Part shown: one piece after another, positions 1-7,124 of the stretch | How positions within the stretch are numbered: position 1 is the stretch's first letter | How the letters are laid out: every line of letters starts with the position of its first letter | Assembly: GCA_031404815.1 (NCBI GenBank) | Contig: JANNIH010000033.1 | Location: forward strand, 1 to 64,000 | Source of the DNA: DASYKS01 sp031404815 | Lineage (GTDB): Bacteria > Acidobacteriota > Thermoanaerobaculia > Multivoradales > UBA5704 | Direction: 5' to 3' | Length of the DNA stretch: 64,000 bases | The notes under the pieces: generated by a model | What the model saw: only the letters and a program-made list of their open reading frames with translations | Databases searched by the model: none | What the model was told of the DNA's origin: nothing | Made by a program: the position numbers and the translations under genes

Positions 1-904
1 GCACGAAGCCGCGCGCGACGAGGCTCGCCAGGGTCGCCTCGTGTTGAACGGCCCCCGTCTGGGTGGCCCCCGACGTGGCGGCCCCCGTCGCGACTGCGCC
101 CGCCACTGCGACGGCATCCGCCGGAGCGCAGGGGCCCAGGACGTGGAGCACGACGAGCATGCGACGCGCGCCTTCGTCGAGGGCCCGCAGCGCGCGCGCA
201 TCAGTCCTCGGCCGGGTGCGTAGGCATTCGCGAGGATCGACGTTCTCCGCGAGCCGCGGGCCGTCACCCGTATCGATGACGAAGCCACCGGAGAACAGCG
301 CGCCGACGCGGGTCGCCGCGTCATCGCTCGAGCCGCGCACTTCGGCGTGCAGCGTCTCGGCGAGCAGGTCGATGACGTCGTGCTGGGCGCCAGAGAACGC
401 GCGCGCGAGGAGCGCGCGTACGGCGTCGCGGTCTTGACCGGGGACCTCGGTGCAGGGCCCGCTCAGCAGCCCCTTCGGTCCACTGCACAGGACGGCCCCG
501 CGCTCGAGCCGAAGGCTCGGCAAGGCCTGTGCGAGCTCGGCGGTCCAGGGCTCCGCCGAGCCCCCCATGACGAGCGTCGCAGTCGCGGCCCGCTGCTCGA
601 TCCGCGCGCACCAGCGGTCGAACTGAACCGAGTCCCTGATCTGGCCGAGCTCTGTGCCGAGGTCCACGTGCTGGACGGCGGCGCCGCGCACGGCGTGCAC
701 GAGCGCCACCTCGCGAGCGAACGCAGCGGCTTCGTCCACGGCAGGGAGCCGCCACTCGACGACGCCGCCGCGGGCGGCGAGCTCGGTGAGCGAGCGCTGG
801 ACGAACTCTTCACGGCCGGCGAGGTGCGACCAGTACGGTCGCTCGGGCCGAGCGGTCGGCGCGGCTACGGGGAGGCCGAAGCGCTGAGCACTCCGGGGAA
901 CGAC
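1..904 (-). CDS. Partial protein of unknown function, STAND/AAA-like layout
   Basis: This minus-strand reading frame is open for about 300 codons and runs off the left edge. It has no obvious ATG start inside the frame. Third codon positions are overwhelmingly G or C up to about position 905, where the bias stops abruptly, so coding is well supported. Near the N-terminus a GREEFV motif is followed by a short beta-strand-like stretch and a helix, in the place where STAND or AAA regulators carry their P-loop. No GxxxxGKT is present. Near the left edge a segment reading LRALDEGARRMLVVLHVLG and ending in SLVARGFV resembles the winged-helix region that follows such ATPase domains. The STAND assignment is inferred from layout only. 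The start was probably lost at the junction with the RMD1 remnant at about 905. Confidence 0.5.
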
Positions 905-1183
905 GAGGCTCGGTTGCGCTGGAACACCTGTGCCCGGATCTTGAACGATAACAAACCGGACGCGGTCTGGGACGACCCGGCGATGGACCGCATCTACGCC
1001 GATCTGCGCGGAGAGTTCGACCTCACGGACCGCTATGGCGCGCTGGAGATGAAGCTGCGCGGCGTCCAAGAGGCCTTAGAGCTGGTCCTCGACGTCGCCC
1101 GCGACCGCCGCCTCGTTCTCCTCGAAGTGGCGATCGTGCTTCTGATCGTGATGGAGTTGGCGTTGAGCCTTCTACGTTGGTAG
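905..1183 (+). pseudogene. C-terminal remnant of an RMD1/DUF155 family gene
   Basis: About 90 codons run in frame to a TAG stop. The encoded tail has a charged helical segment (MDRIYADLRGEFDLTDRY), a long helix (ALEMKLRGVQEALELVLDV) and a final hydrophobic segment (IVLLIVMELALSLL) ending in RW. This is the C-terminal architecture of the RMD1/DUF155 (YagE-like) family, which carries a membrane helix at its end. The N-terminal two thirds are missing: upstream of about 905 the coding signal switches to the opposite strand. The final 56 bp are duplicated at 1995-2050 beyond the vapBC module. The fragment has no start of its own and is probably not functional. Confidence 0.55.
1128..1183 (+). repeat. 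Direct repeat, copy 1 (end of RMD1 gene)
   Basis: These 56 bp, ending at the TAG stop of the RMD1 remnant, recur at 1995-2050 with only two differences (CTT/CTC and GAG/GAA). Both changes are synonymous in the RMD1 frame. The two copies flank the vapBC module in direct orientation. Confidence 0.85.
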
Positions 1184-1233
1184 GGGTGGGGGCACCGCTG
1201 CCGGCGGTGGTGCGGTCCCTTTGCGATGCAGAC

Positions 1234-1650
1234 TTACCGCAACAAGCGAATAAAGCCGGCCTGCTCGAAATGAGGATCGGTCGTCAGGGCCTTGATGAGC
1301 TTGTTCTTCTGCATGACGATGAAGCTCGCGCAATCGACCAGACTCCACTCCTTATCCGGTCGATCGACCAACAACTGCCAGGCCTGCGCGTCAAGCGTCG
1401 CATCCACGTGAACGACGCTCACGAAAGGGGAAGACTTCAGGCTCGCGACAAAAGCAATAGTTCGGGGGCGAGGGGTCCGCAGAGGGCTCGTCAAGAGCGC
1501 AACCAACTCGGTCAGGATGTAGTTCGTCGTAACGAATCGATGGCCTTCCTCTCGGGCGCGGCGGTAGAGGTCGGCAGCCTGCACGTGGAATTTCTGGGAC
1601 GGGTCGATGAGGTGACCCCAGCCCGAGGTGTCGCCGAAGATGGAAGGCAT
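1234..1650 (-). CDS. vapC: PIN-domain ribonuclease toxin (VapC-like)
   Basis: This 138-residue PIN-domain protein is probably the toxin of a type II toxin-antitoxin pair. Such toxins are Mg2+-dependent endoribonucleases. The four acidic active-site positions are visible: Asp in FGDTSGW near the N-terminus, Glu in YILTELV, Asp in WSLVDCASF and Asp in TTDPHF, so the enzyme looks intact. The start used is the ATG that gives MPSIFGDTS. A GTG five codons upstream lies directly on a GAGGAG sequence and is the alternative. The antitoxin gene ends 18 bp upstream, so the two are co-transcribed with the antitoxin first. The pair sits between the two copies of the RMD1 tail repeat, which suggests acquisition as a unit. 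Confidence 0.8.
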   Translation of the reverse strand: MPSIFGDTSGWGHLIDPSQKFHVQAADLYRRAREEGHRFVTTNYILTELVALLTSPLRTPRPRTIAFVASLKSSPFVSVVHVDATLDAQAWQLLVDRPDKEWSLVDCASFIVMQKNKLIKALTTDPHFEQAGFIRLLR

Positions 1651-1668
1651 GGGGGGTAACGGCACTCC

Positions 1669-1911
1669 TCAACCGTTCATCGTCTCTTTGAGGGCGCTGC
1701 CTAGATGGGCGTCATGTTGGTCCGCCCAATCGATTCCCCGGCTATTGAACGCACCGATGAACTCCTCCAGGGGGTCGCCGGCTAACGAATGGGTCGCTGT
1801 GGCCAAGAGCTGGACAGCGAGCACCTCGGGTGCCTGGCCCGCTTCGTCCGCTTTCTGCATCAGGGACGTGTACACACTCTCGGGTACGTCCAGGGTCAGC
1901 GTATGGTTCAT
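1669..1911 (-). CDS. vapB: Antitoxin of the PIN-domain pair (VapB-like)
   Basis: This 80-residue protein is encoded directly upstream of the PIN toxin. Its N-terminus (MNHTLTLDVPESVYTSL) resembles the short beta strand plus helix start of a ribbon-helix-helix DNA-binding antitoxin. An acidic, aromatic C-terminal part (EEFIGAFNSRGIDWADQHD) is typical of toxin-binding tails. The ATG at 1911 was chosen because GGAAGGAGAG lies immediately upstream. An in-frame TTG six codons earlier overlaps that ribosome binding site and is unlikely to be used. By family precedent the antitoxin should repress its own promoter, which would lie between 1912 and the repeat copy at 1995. Confidence 0.7.
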   Translation of the reverse strand: MNHTLTLDVPESVYTSLMQKADEAGQAPEVLAVQLLATATHSLAGDPLEEFIGAFNSRGIDWADQHDAHLGSALKETMNG

Positions 1912-1994
1912 CGGCTCTCCTTCCGGCAACGCCTCGACTCTAGCGGGCTCCTCCTCTCGACGTCAACGCAACTGCAGGGCCGTCGGAGGGCCGT

Positions 1995-2050
1995 TGGCGA
2001 TCGTGCTCCTGATCGTGATGGAATTGGCGTTGAGCCTTCTACGTTGGTAG
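1995..2050 (+). repeat. Direct repeat, copy 2 (duplicated end of RMD1 gene)
   Basis: This is the second copy of the 56-bp RMD1 3' end and also ends at the TAG stop. Upstream of it no RMD1 coding sequence continues, so the copy is an orphan tail left on the far side of vapBC. Confidence 0.85.
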
Positions 2051-2081
2051 GGCGGGGAGCCGAGCGGCCTGGGGAGCGAAC

Positions 2082-2834
2082 ATGCCAGTAGAGATCGGAC
2101 ATGTAGAGGCGATTTTTCGGTATCCCGTGAAGTCCATGGGCGGCGAACGACTTGAGGCCGCCAAGCTGGGTTGGTACGGCCTCGAAGGTGACCGGCGCCT
2201 GGCCATCCGGCGGATGGACAACCGTAGCGGGATGCCGTGGCTCACCGCGAGCAAACTTCCCGACCTGCTGCTGTTCACTCCGCACCGACTTCCAACCGAT
2301 GGGGAGGGCGAGCTCCCGACCCATGTTCGCACGCCGGATGGCGAAGAGATGCCGGTCTTCGGGGAGGACTTGGCCGCGGAGGTCGGACGCCGGCACGGCG
2401 CTCCCGTGCAGATGATGCAGTTGAATCATGGCATCTTCGATGAAGCGTGCCTCTCCGTGATCGCCACCGACACGGTGCGCGAGGTCGGACGGCTCGCAGG
2501 CCTGAACCTCGACATGCGACGTTTTCGCCCGAATGTCGTGGTTCGCTTGCTGCGTTCGGTTCCCTTTGAGGAGGATGAATGGGTGGGCGGTGTGCTCTCC
2601 TTCGGCGCGGGGGACGATGCCCCCGCCATCGCCGTCACGATGCGCGACATTCGCTGCTCGATGTTGAACTTTGATCCCGACTCGGCAAGGCCTGCGCCGG
2701 AAGTGCTGAAGGCGGTCGTTCGTGCGCACCAGAACACCGCGGGAATCTACGGCGCGGTCACCCGCACCGGTAGATTGGCGGTTGGACAGACCTTACTTCT
2801 CCATTCGGCGACCGAGAAGGGGGAACGTCGTTGA
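2082..2834 (+). CDS. MOSC domain-containing protein
   Basis: This 250-residue protein has an N-terminal MOSC_N beta-barrel (residues about 1-95, starting with IFRYPVKSMGGE) followed by a MOSC domain. MOSC proteins such as YcbX and mARC bind molybdenum cofactor or handle sulfur transfer and N-oxide reduction. The C-terminal half carries a conserved cysteine in the IRCSMLNFDPDS segment, at the position used for cofactor binding in the family, and the closing GRLAVGQTLLLHS strand. No ferredoxin domain is attached, unlike E. coli YcbX. The ATG is preceded by GGGGAG at a good distance. It stands alone, 32 bp after the second RMD1 repeat. The specific substrate cannot be told from sequence. Confidence 0.85.
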   Translation: MPVEIGHVEAIFRYPVKSMGGERLEAAKLGWYGLEGDRRLAIRRMDNRSGMPWLTASKLPDLLLFTPHRLPTDGEGELPTHVRTPDGEEMPVFGEDLAAEVGRRHGAPVQMMQLNHGIFDEACLSVIATDTVREVGRLAGLNLDMRRFRPNVVVRLLRSVPFEEDEWVGGVLSFGAGDDAPAIAVTMRDIRCSMLNFDPDSARPAPEVLKAVVRAHQNTAGIYGAVTRTGRLAVGQTLLLHSATEKGERR

Positions 2835-2875
2835 TCGAAACATCGCTTAGGTTGAGACCCAAGAGCCGTTCGGTT

Positions 2876-2905
2876 TTGGCTTTCTTGGGCGTTCTGGTGT
2901 AGATT
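2876..2905 (+). promoter_or_regulatory. Possible sigma-70 promoter for the FAD oxidase
   Basis: TTGGCT at 2876-2881 and TAGATT at 2900-2905 are separated by 18 bp in the gap upstream of the oxidase gene. The match is moderate and unproven. Confidence 0.3.
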
Positions 2906-2995
2906 CTCGCTCTCTTTTACAGCCGGTCAACGCAACCGACGTACCCATTCAAGCGCCGGGTTTTTCCCTTCGGGAAGTGCCCTCTGGAGACTTCT

Positions 2996-4543
2996 ATGTC
3001 CGCCCGGGAAGAAACCGTCTCATCGTCGCCGGTTGAGTCGCTGGAGCCTACGAATGTCGCTGCCGCCGCGACCCCGAGCGTGTCGCGCCGCCAGTTCCTG
3101 GCGGGGGCCACCGCGATCCTCGGAGGCATGGGCCTCCTGCCGTGGCTCGAAGGGTGCGCGACGGCGCCCCCGGTCCCGGCGGCGCAGCTACCCTGGGAGG
3201 AGCTGCGCAGGAAGCTCTCCGGTCCCTTGCTGCGTCCCGGGGATCGCGGCTATCTCGCGAAGGCGTTGCCGTGGAATCGGCGCTACGCGGCGACTCGACC
3301 CGCGGGCATCGCGAGCTGTCGAAATTCCGCCGATGTGCAGCAGGCCCTCCTCTGGGCACGGGACCACCGCGTGCCCCTGATTGTGCGCTCGGGCGGCCAT
3401 TCCTATGCCGGGTACTCAACGACCGAAGGGTTGATGATCGATGTCTCGGGGCTGAACAGCTTTGCGTACGACCAGGCGACGGGGCGCGCGGTTTTGGGCG
3501 GTGGGGCGCGCAACGCGAGCGTCTATGAAGCTCTCCGCCCGCTCAATCGGGCGGTGGTCCACGGTCGGTGCCTGGGCGTCGGTGTCGCGGGGCTGACCTT
3601 GGGTGGCGGAATCGGTTTCAACATGCGGCGATTCGGCGTCACCTGCGACCTCCTCGAATCGACCGAGGTCGTCACTTCGGACGGCGAAATTCTCACCTGC
3701 GATCGCGATCGGAATCCCGAGCTCTACTGGGCCTGCCGGGGCGGCGGCGGCGGCAACTTCGGGGTCAACACGTCGTTTACCTTCCAGACCTTTCCGGTCT
3801 CCGAGATCACCGTCTTCTCGATCCAGTGGACGGCGGGGCTCGAAGAGGTTTTCGCGGCGCTGGTCGCACTTCTCCCTGCGACGCCCGATCGCTTGGGGGG
3901 CAAGGTCAGCGTTCGCGTTTCGCCCGACGGTTCGCTCGCGGTGGCGCTCCTGGGCCAACTCGTGGGGAGCCCCCAGGAGCTTCGCGGTCTGCTCGAACCG
4001 GCGTACGCCAAGGCCAAGCCCGGTGCCGAGCGGGTCGAAGTGCGCTCGTACTGGGACGGCCAGACCTTCCTTTCGGAAGAGGGATGCCCAGAGTACTCCC
4101 ACGAGAGCTCGCGCTACGTCTACAAGGATATCCCGGCGGCGGGTGTAGCGACGATCTTCGACTACCTTCGCCGCTGGCCCGGCACGAGCCTCGGGGCGGA
4201 TTGGAAAGCTTTTCTGGTCGGCGGCGCGATCGATCGCGTGGGGCGCCGCGACACCGCCTACGTCCACCGCGGCGCGAGTCAACTGAGCAGCATCGAGGTC
4301 GAATGGAACGCCGAGGACCCGAAGAGCTTGGTCTTGGAAAACCTCGCCTGGCAGATGGAATTCCACCAGGCGATGGCGCCGTTCACCTCGAGCGAATCGT
4401 TCCAGAATTTCATCGACGCAAGCCAAGAGAATTACCTCCGCGCCTACTACGCGGAGAACCTCGAACGGCTCGTAGCGGCAAAGAAGCGGTACGATCCGAG
4501 CAACACCTTCAAATTCCCTCAGAGCTTGCCGCTGTCGCTTTGA
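2996..4543 (+). CDS. Exported FAD-binding oxidoreductase, berberine-bridge (BBE) type
   Basis: This 515-residue flavin oxidase carries a twin-arginine-like signal (SRRQFLAGATAILGG) that ends in a lipobox-like LEGCA, so it is exported and may be lipid-anchored. The PCMH-type FAD domain follows, with RSGGHSYAGYST supplying the histidine and GRCLGVGVAGLTLGGG supplying the cysteine that anchor FAD bicovalently in this family. The C-terminal BBE motif (NYLRAYYAENLERL, then YDPSNTFKFPQS) completes the fold. Family members oxidise alcohols, sugars or aromatic compounds using O2. The substrate here is unknown. The gene converges on and overlaps the last 35 bp of the MFS exporter gene on the other strand. 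Confidence 0.9.
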   Translation: MSAREETVSSSPVESLEPTNVAAAATPSVSRRQFLAGATAILGGMGLLPWLEGCATAPPVPAAQLPWEELRRKLSGPLLRPGDRGYLAKALPWNRRYAATRPAGIASCRNSADVQQALLWARDHRVPLIVRSGGHSYAGYSTTEGLMIDVSGLNSFAYDQATGRAVLGGGARNASVYEALRPLNRAVVHGRCLGVGVAGLTLGGGIGFNMRRFGVTCDLLESTEVVTSDGEILTCDRDRNPELYWACRGGGGGNFGVNTSFTFQTFPVSEITVFSIQWTAGLEEVFAALVALLPATPDRLGGKVSVRVSPDGSLAVALLGQLVGSPQELRGLLEPAYAKAKPGAERVEVRSYWDGQTFLSEEGCPEYSHESSRYVYKDIPAAGVATIFDYLRRWPGTSLGADWKAFLVGGAIDRVGRRDTAYVHRGASQLSSIEVEWNAEDPKSLVLENLAWQMEFHQAMAPFTSSESFQNFIDASQENYLRAYYAENLERLVAAKKRYDPSNTFKFPQSLPLSL

Positions 4544-5963
4544 GCCTGGCCGATGGTCGGATGGCGAGTGCGACCCCGATCAGAATCGCCGCGACGGCGA
4601 AGGTGATCCGCATGCCGGTGGCAACGGCCTCGGGGCGCGCTGTGGTGATGTCGATCGTCCCCGATGCGAGCGCGAACACGGCGCCCATCACGGAGGCACC
4701 GGTGATGAGCCCCAGATTGCGCGATAGGTTGAGCAGGCCGGAAATGACGCCTCGCCGATCCGGGTGGATATCGGTCATCACGGCGGTGTTGTTGGCGGTC
4801 TGGAACAGCGCATAGCCGACGGTTATAACGGCGATCGGAACGATGTAGCCGGGGATGCCGAGCGTGGCCGGCATCGTGGACAAGATGAGAGAACCGGCCG
4901 CGATTGCGATCAGCCCAACGAGGGTCATGCCGGGTGCGCCAAAACGGTCCGCAATACGACCGGCCGGCACACCGGTGAGCGCAGCGACCAGCGGACCGAC
5001 CGACATGACGATTCCAACCCGGGCCGCGTCGAGCCCGAGCGCACGAGACAGGTAGAACGGCCCGACCACCAGCGTCGCCATCATCACCGTCGAGACGAGT
5101 GCGCTCATGGCGAGGCTCGCACTTAAGGCTGGATCGCGGAACATCGCCAATCGGATCAAAGGTGATGCGGCTCTCGCCTCGGCGAGCACGAAGAGGCCGA
5201 CTCCGAAGACGGCACCCAGCAGCAAGGCCCCGTTCTGCGGACCGAAACGGCCGCGCCCCATCGTCATCGCGAGTGCATACGCCGCGAGCGTCAGGGCCAG
5301 CAGCAGCGTGCCCACAGAGTCGAAACCGGCCCGATCCGTCTTTTCGGCCCTCGGGCGATCCACGGGCAGGTAGCGATGCGCGAGAAGGCAAGCCAGGATC
5401 CCCAGCGGTACGTTGATCAGGAAGATGGCCCGCCAACCGAGTCCGGCGATCAGAACGCCGCCGAGGACCGGGCCGAGAGCGGTGCCGATCGCGGACATCG
5501 TGCCGAGCAACCCCATGGCGCTACCGGTCTTTGCCTTCGGAACCGTCTCCCCGACAAACGCCAGGGTGAGGGCCATCATGATGGCCGCTCCGAGGCCCTG
5601 CGCCGCCCGGGCGGCAATCAGCAGCCAGAGCGTCGGCGCGACGCCGCATAAACCCGAGGCCACCGTGAACAGGAAGATTCCGGCCAGGAGCAGCCGTCGT
5701 CGGCCGGTGAGGTCACCGAGCCGTCCGACGCTGACGATCAGGGTGGTGATGGCGAGGAGATACGCGAGGACGACCCACTGGACTTCCTGGAAGGCGGCGT
5801 GGAACGCCTGGGCCAACGTCGGCAGGGCAACATTGGCGATGCTGGTGCCGAGCGAGGACAGCAACATGGAGAGCGACAGGCTGGCGAGCGCCCACCGAAC
5901 CGAAGGTGTCCGTTCCGCACGTCCCGCTACAGCCTCGAGTGGGTTTGCAATGCTGGTCTTCAA
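4509..5963 (-). CDS. MFS drug exporter, DHA2-like family
   Basis: This integral membrane protein of about 484 residues has the major facilitator signatures. The first helix holds SLGTSIANVALPTLAQAF. The loop 2-3 motif reads GRLGDLTGRRRLLLAG. The antiporter motif C region reads GTALGPVLGGVLIAGLGWR. The number of hydrophobic segments is consistent with 14 helices, as in DHA2 exporters such as EmrB or QacA. A TTG at 5963 preceded by AAAGGA is the best start. Reading further upstream would add an unconvincing polar extension. The gene is divergent from a LysR regulator 140 bp away, which probably controls it, and it converges with the FAD oxidase. Confidence 0.88.
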   Translation of the reverse strand: MKTSIANPLEAVAGRAERTPSVRWALASLSLSMLLSSLGTSIANVALPTLAQAFHAAFQEVQWVVLAYLLAITTLIVSVGRLGDLTGRRRLLLAGIFLFTVASGLCGVAPTLWLLIAARAAQGLGAAIMMALTLAFVGETVPKAKTGSAMGLLGTMSAIGTALGPVLGGVLIAGLGWRAIFLINVPLGILACLLAHRYLPVDRPRAEKTDRAGFDSVGTLLLALTLAAYALAMTMGRGRFGPQNGALLLGAVFGVGLFVLAEARAASPLIRLAMFRDPALSASLAMSALVSTVMMATLVVGPFYLSRALGLDAARVGIVMSVGPLVAALTGVPAGRIADRFGAPGMTLVGLIAIAAGSLILSTMPATLGIPGYIVPIAVITVGYALFQTANNTAVMTDIHPDRRGVISGLLNLSRNLGLITGASVMGAVFALASGTIDITTARPEAVATGMRITFAVAAILIGVALAIRPSARLKATAASSEGI

Positions 5964-6102
5964 TAGGGATTCCTTTCTGGCGGTTCCCGAAATGGGGCTG
6001 TCAGCATCGTAGGCCCGTACCGGACGTGGCGGAAGGCGCACCGTTTGCACTGACTTCGTGCGTTTGACGCCATGTCGCGATCAACTGCGCTAGGGTCGAT
6101 GC

Positions 6103-7038
6103 ATGTCGACACCCGATCTCAATTTGCTGGTCACCCTGGATGTGTTGCTCGCGGAAGGCAGTGTTGCGCGCGCCGCCCGACGGTTGCGGCTCAGCCCGTC
6201 GGCGATGAGCCGGGCGCTGGCGCGCTTGCGTGAGACGACGGGCGATCCGCTGTTGGTCCGGGCCGGCCGCGGTCTCGTTGCCACACCCCGAGCGCTCGAG
6301 CTGCGCGAGCGGGTCCATCAGCTCGTAGAGGACGGAGAAGCGGTTCTGCGCCCCGCCGAGCAGCTCAACCTCCAACAGCTGGTCCGGACGTTCACGCTGC
6401 GGACCAGCGAAGGCTTTGTCGAGAACTTCGGACCGGACCTCATTGCCCGTGTCGGCAAGGAAGCGCCCGGCGTGCGGCTCTGCTTCATGCAGAAGCCGGA
6501 CAAAGACAGCACGCCGCTTCGCGACGGGATCGTCGATCTGGAAACGGGCGTGGTGGGGAAGGCGACCGCTCCGGAGGTGCGGGCCCAGGCCTTGTTCCGC
6601 GACCGTTTCATCGGCGTCGTGCGCACGGGGCACCCGCTCTGCCAGGGCGAGATCACACCCTCCCGTTATGCGGCCGGCCGACATATCGGCGTCTCTCGGC
6701 GGGGTCTCGACCGGGGACCGATCGACGAGGCCTTGAAACCTCTAGGGCTGGAACGGGAGATCGCGACGATCGTCGGCGGCTTTTCGACCGCGCTCGCTCT
6801 CGCTCGGGCCTCCGACCTGATCGCCACCGTTCCCGAGCGACACACCGGAATCCTACGTGCAGGAATGCATAGTTTTCCACTGCCGGTCGCAACCCCGGAG
6901 GTCACGGTTTCGATGCTATGGCACCCGCGTCTGCACGCCGATCCGGCGCATCGCTGGCTGCGCAGTCGCGTGTTGGAAATCTGTGCGGCGAGGAGCGACC
7001 GTGAAAGCGATCAGCGAACACCGGAAGGCCGTACATGA
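6103..7038 (+). CDS. LysR-family transcriptional regulator
   Basis: This 311-residue protein has an N-terminal winged helix-turn-helix (DLNLLVTLDVLLAEGSVARAARRLRLS, residues about 3-30, followed by PSAMSRALARLRE) and a two-lobed effector domain beginning near residue 90. It reads like the NodD/LinR branch of LysR regulators. It is divergently transcribed from the MFS exporter. By the usual LysR arrangement it would regulate the shared 140-bp intergenic region in response to a small molecule, perhaps the exported compound. The ribosome binding site upstream of the ATG is weak. Confidence 0.9.
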   Translation: MSTPDLNLLVTLDVLLAEGSVARAARRLRLSPSAMSRALARLRETTGDPLLVRAGRGLVATPRALELRERVHQLVEDGEAVLRPAEQLNLQQLVRTFTLRTSEGFVENFGPDLIARVGKEAPGVRLCFMQKPDKDSTPLRDGIVDLETGVVGKATAPEVRAQALFRDRFIGVVRTGHPLCQGEITPSRYAAGRHIGVSRRGLDRGPIDEALKPLGLEREIATIVGGFSTALALARASDLIATVPERHTGILRAGMHSFPLPVATPEVTVSMLWHPRLHADPAHRWLRSRVLEICAARSDRESDQRTPEGRT

Positions 7039-7124
7039 TGCGCGTGGAGAGATCGAGTTGATGGTCCACACGTCTGTGCGGAAAGGCAGAGTTCGCGTCT
7101 AGCGCGCGCCTTCGCGCGGGGCTC

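Noticed and set aside
347..1183. A single 278-residue plus-strand gene including the RMD1 tail
   Set aside because: Upstream of about 905 the third-position bias and protein-like sequence are on the minus strand. Only the last 90 codons are genuine plus-strand coding.
6064..6096. Sigma-70 promoter for the LysR gene (TTGACG...TAGGGT)
   Set aside because: The spacer is 21 bp and the -10 match is poor, so it was not listed as a feature.
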